Under the pieces are notes generated by a model. That model was not told the DNA's origin, made no database searches, and saw only the letters and a program-made list of their open reading frames with translations. Below, piece after piece: positions 61,783 to 64,000 of a stretch of DNA of 64,000 bases. The stretch covers positions 1,426,001 through 1,490,000 of the forward strand of contig NZ_CP118946.1 of the NCBI RefSeq assembly GCF_029011175.1, given 5' to 3'. Within the stretch, counting starts at the first letter, position 1, and each line of letters starts with the position of its first letter. The DNA is from Winkia neuii (GTDB lineage Bacteria; Actinomycetota; Actinomycetes; Actinomycetales; Actinomycetaceae). Position numbers and translations under genes: made by a program.

Positions 61783-63381
61783 ATGGAGCGCACACGGATA
61801 GCTATATACGACACCACCCTTCGCGATGGTGCCCAACAGGAAGGTATCTCCCTTTCTGTCGCAGATAAGCTTCGCATTGTGAAGGCACTCGACAAGATTG
61901 GGATCGCTTATGTCGAGGGCGGATGGCCCGGAATGGGCCCCAAGGATAGCGAGTTTTTTACCAAAGCGGGTGAATTATCACTCGTAAACGCCCAGCTTTG
62001 CGCTTTTGGCGCTACCGCCAAACCGCACGTTCCGGCTGCTAGCGATCCGCAGGTAGCGGCGCTTGCCGGGTGCTGCGCTCCCCAGGTGACGTTGGTGGCG
62101 AAGGCTGACGAGATACATGTGCAAAAAGCTCTTCACACAGATCTTTCCGAAAATTTGCGGATGGTGGCTGACACGGTTGCCTTTCTTTGCAGTCAAGGCA
62201 AACAGGTAATGGTTGACCTGGAGCATTGTTTTGATTCCCTGCACCGTAGCGACTACGCCCTCAGGGTTGCCGATACTGCTCTTAGAAATGGCGCTCACAC
62301 AGTCATTGCGTGCGACACCAATGGAGGTACCCTGCCGGGGCAAATCTTCGCCCACACCAAGGCGCTAGTGGAACGCTTCGGCGATGCGGTTGGAATTCAT
62401 GCTCATAACGATTCTGGCTGCGCAAATGCGAACGCGGTGGTGGCTGTCGAGGCCGGAGCAAGGCAGGTGCAGGTAACCGCCAATGGGTATGGCGAACGAA
62501 CGGGAAATTCAAACTTATTCACCACCATTGCGAACCTAGAGTTGAAGATGGGATGCAAGACCCTTGCTGACCCTACAAGGCTCGCGGACCTGACTCATCT
62601 CTCGCATCGCATTTCGGAGATCACCAATATTTCTCCTTTCGCGCGCGACCCCTACGTGGGGGCTTCAGCGTTCGCTCACAAGGGTGGTCTACACGCTTCG
62701 GCAATGAAGGTTGATCCCGCCCTCTACCAGCACGTTAATCCGGAACAGGTCGGTAATAGTAGAAGGATGCTGGTCTCTGAAATGTCTGGACGGGCACTAG
62801 TCGAGATGAAGGCTGCCGAACTGGGAATCCCTGCTACGGACCCGACCTTGCTCAGAAAAGTTACGAACGCTGTCAAGGAACGTGAAGCCCGCGGATACAC
62901 CTACGATGCCGCCGACGCCTCCTTTGCACTTCTCGTGCGGTATTTGCAGGGAAACCTCCCCCACTATTTCGAGGTCGAATCTTGGCATGCGCAGGTGCTG
63001 GCACTTGCTCCCAATACCGCTACCCCGGGAGGCAGAACGCGCGCTAAAGCGGAAGTCTCATTGACTGCTGGTGGCGCGCAGGTGATTCGTAGTTGCGCCG
63101 GAAATGGCCCGGTAAACGCGCTTGATCATGCTTTTTCGGGGGCACTAGCCCAGTTCTACCCCACGGTGCAAAAGCTAAAACTCATTGACTTTAAGGTCCG
63201 CATCTTAGATGAGGACCATGGCTCGGATGCCACCGTACGCGTGTTACTGGAAGCCGCGGGCCCCACGGGAACTTGGACCACTGTTGGTGTGGGTACCGAC
63301 TTGATCGAAGCCTCGTGGGAAGCCCTAGCAGATTCCTATATTTACGGCCTTCTTGAGGAAGGTATTAGCCCCTTAGAATAG
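61783..63381 (+). CDS. cimA: (R)-Citramalate synthase
   Basis: Condenses pyruvate and acetyl-CoA to citramalate, the threonine-independent route to isoleucine. The HMGL-like barrel shows YDTTLRDGAQQEGISLSVADKLRI, VEGGWPGMGPKD and GIHAHNDSGCANANAVVAVEAGA; the C-terminal half has the LeuA regulatory domain. 532 aa, the CimA (not LeuA) length. TATACA ends 9 nt before the ATG, so the mRNA may be leaderless. Together with LeuCD and IlvD it implies isoleucine synthesis through citramalate. Confidence 0.93.
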   Translation: MERTRIAIYDTTLRDGAQQEGISLSVADKLRIVKALDKIGIAYVEGGWPGMGPKDSEFFTKAGELSLVNAQLCAFGATAKPHVPAASDPQVAALAGCCAPQVTLVAKADEIHVQKALHTDLSENLRMVADTVAFLCSQGKQVMVDLEHCFDSLHRSDYALRVADTALRNGAHTVIACDTNGGTLPGQIFAHTKALVERFGDAVGIHAHNDSGCANANAVVAVEAGARQVQVTANGYGERTGNSNLFTTIANLELKMGCKTLADPTRLADLTHLSHRISEITNISPFARDPYVGASAFAHKGGLHASAMKVDPALYQHVNPEQVGNSRRMLVSEMSGRALVEMKAAELGIPATDPTLLRKVTNAVKEREARGYTYDAADASFALLVRYLQGNLPHYFEVESWHAQVLALAPNTATPGGRTRAKAEVSLTAGGAQVIRSCAGNGPVNALDHAFSGALAQFYPTVQKLKLIDFKVRILDEDHGSDATVRVLLEAAGPTGTWTTVGVGTDLIEASWEALADSYIYGLLEEGISPLE

Positions 63382-64000
63382 CCGCTCACTAGCTATCTCG
63401 GCGCCCTGTGCGAGTGCCTCTAGCTTTGCCCATGCGATCTGGGAATGCACCCTCCCTCCCAGGCCGCAGTCGGTGGAAGCGATTACGTTTTCTGGGCCTA
63501 CGACCTCGGCAAAACGAATGATGCGTTCTGCGACAAGCTCCGGATGTTCCACCACGTTGGTCGAATGGCAGACTACCCCGGGCACAATCTTTCGGCCGGC
63601 TGGAAGCTGGTATTTCTTCCAAATTTTCCATTCGTGGGCATGTCTGGGCGAAGATCCTTCAAAACTGAACTGCCCGGCATTTACCTGCAGGCACTGCTCA
63701 ATGATTGCTTCGAACGGAATGTCTGTCGTATGTGGTCCGTGCCAAGAACCCCAACAGATGTGCAGTCGCACCTGCTCCGGAGCGATCCCGGAGATCGCCT
63801 TATTAATGGCATCGATTCGAATCTGCAACCATTTTTGGTAGTCGGCAATGGTGGGTTCCGGATTGATCTGGTCCCAGGACTCAGCCAAATCTGGGGCATC
63901 GAGTTGAACGGTAAGTCCGGCCTCGGCAATGGCTTTGTATTCCTCGGCCATCACATCGGCGCAAGCTTCTACGACGTCAGCATCGGTGGCATAGTATTCG
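63373..64000 (-). CDS. MetE C-terminal-like cobalamin-independent methyltransferase (partial)
   Basis: The reading frame remains open to the window edge, so the N-terminal part is missing. The visible 208 codons resemble the barrel of the methionine synthase II family. Zinc ligands expected for it are seen as LHICWGSWHG (His, Cys), FSFEGSSPRHAHEW (Glu) and ASTDCGLGG (Cys). Members of this short, stand-alone group act on homocysteine or other thiols (epoxyalkane:coenzyme M-type); which one applies here is unresolved. The 3' end overlaps the cimA stop by 9 nt. Confidence 0.82.
   Translation of the reverse strand, partial: EYYATDADVVEACADVMAEEYKAIAEAGLTVQLDAPDLAESWDQINPEPTIADYQKWLQIRIDAINKAISGIAPEQVRLHICWGSWHGPHTTDIPFEAIIEQCLQVNAGQFSFEGSSPRHAHEWKIWKKYQLPAGRKIVPGVVCHSTNVVEHPELVAERIIRFAEVVGPENVIASTDCGLGGRVHSQIAWAKLEALAQGAEIASERLF

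Noticed and set aside
1-64000. Mobile elements, prophage or integration sites
   Set aside because: No transposase, integrase, phage gene or flanking direct repeats were found. The tRNA-Pro repeats look like local expansion, not an att site with an island.

Overview
The window is ordinary chromosomal DNA of a high-to-moderate GC Gram-positive bacterium. I infer Actinomycetota, probably Actinomycetales and Actinomycetaceae-like. The reasons are a PimB'-type phosphatidylinositol mannoside mannosyltransferase, an actinobacterial-type MurA (KNFVPKAMVA), a DUF3516 Ski2-like helicase, an NdgR/LtbR-type IclR regulator divergent from leuCD, a cysteine-free L32, several GTG starts and candidate leaderless genes, and a DtxR/IdeR-type iron box. 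I see no prophage, insertion sequence, integrase or CRISPR array. The genus is not provable from this window alone.

Layout. 1-2.2 kb: polar amino-acid (possibly cystine) ABC importer. 2.2-4.9 kb: a DUF2316 gene and a DUF4418/FtsX/ATPase exporter operon behind an iron box. 4.9-6.0 kb: tRNA-Gly, tRNA-Pro, a five-copy tandem array of 97-bp units each carrying a terminator, and rpmF. 6.2-9.5 kb: yigZ, then cysK-cysE and a coiled-coil protein, preceded by a cysteine-codon leader peptide and an attenuator-like hairpin. 9.5-14.2 kb: two zinc metallopeptidases (M13, PepN). 14.2-18.9 kb: a split glucose/maltose-family PTS (EIIC, EIIB, EIIA, second EIIB) with malQ. 18.9-24.9 kb: tesB, ettA, ssb, tRNA-Arg, orn, tRNA-His, mntH. 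25-33.2 kb: a probable eight-gene operon, leuC-leuD-murA-dagK-plsC-gpsA-ddl-ATP-grasp, mixing leucine, peptidoglycan and phospholipid synthesis. 33.3-36 kb: ndgR, pimB', a TauE-family permease. 36.2-42.6 kb: a carbohydrate or alditol catabolic operon (DeoR regulator, RpiB-family isomerase, unclassified membrane protein, HAD-IIA phosphatase, FGGY kinase, glycerol-1-phosphate-dehydrogenase-like enzyme). 42.6-43.3 kb: tRNA-Glu, tRNA-Gln and a small acidic protein. 43.3-48 kb: lactate use (lctP-lutABC). 48.2-52 kb: gltX, a PatB/MalY C-S lyase, an FAH-family hydrolase. 52-55.2 kb: two AgcS alanine:cation symporters, one frameshifted. 55.3-59.7 kb: nucleoside hydrolase, helicase, YggS. 59.7-64 kb: ilvD, cimA and a partial MetE-like methyltransferase.

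How it fits together. Sulfur amino-acid metabolism recurs: a possible cystine importer, cysKE with a Cys leader, PatB, a MetE-like enzyme. Branched-chain synthesis is also represented (ilvD, cimA, leuCD, NdgR). Carbon supply comes from a PTS with amylomaltase, L-lactate oxidation and the alditol-type operon.

The signals most worth following are the cysteine leader/attenuator before cysK, the tandem terminator array beside tRNA-Pro, the iron-boxed DUF4418 exporter, the alditol operon with its unclassified membrane protein, and the terminator-like hairpin inside the EIIA reading frame.
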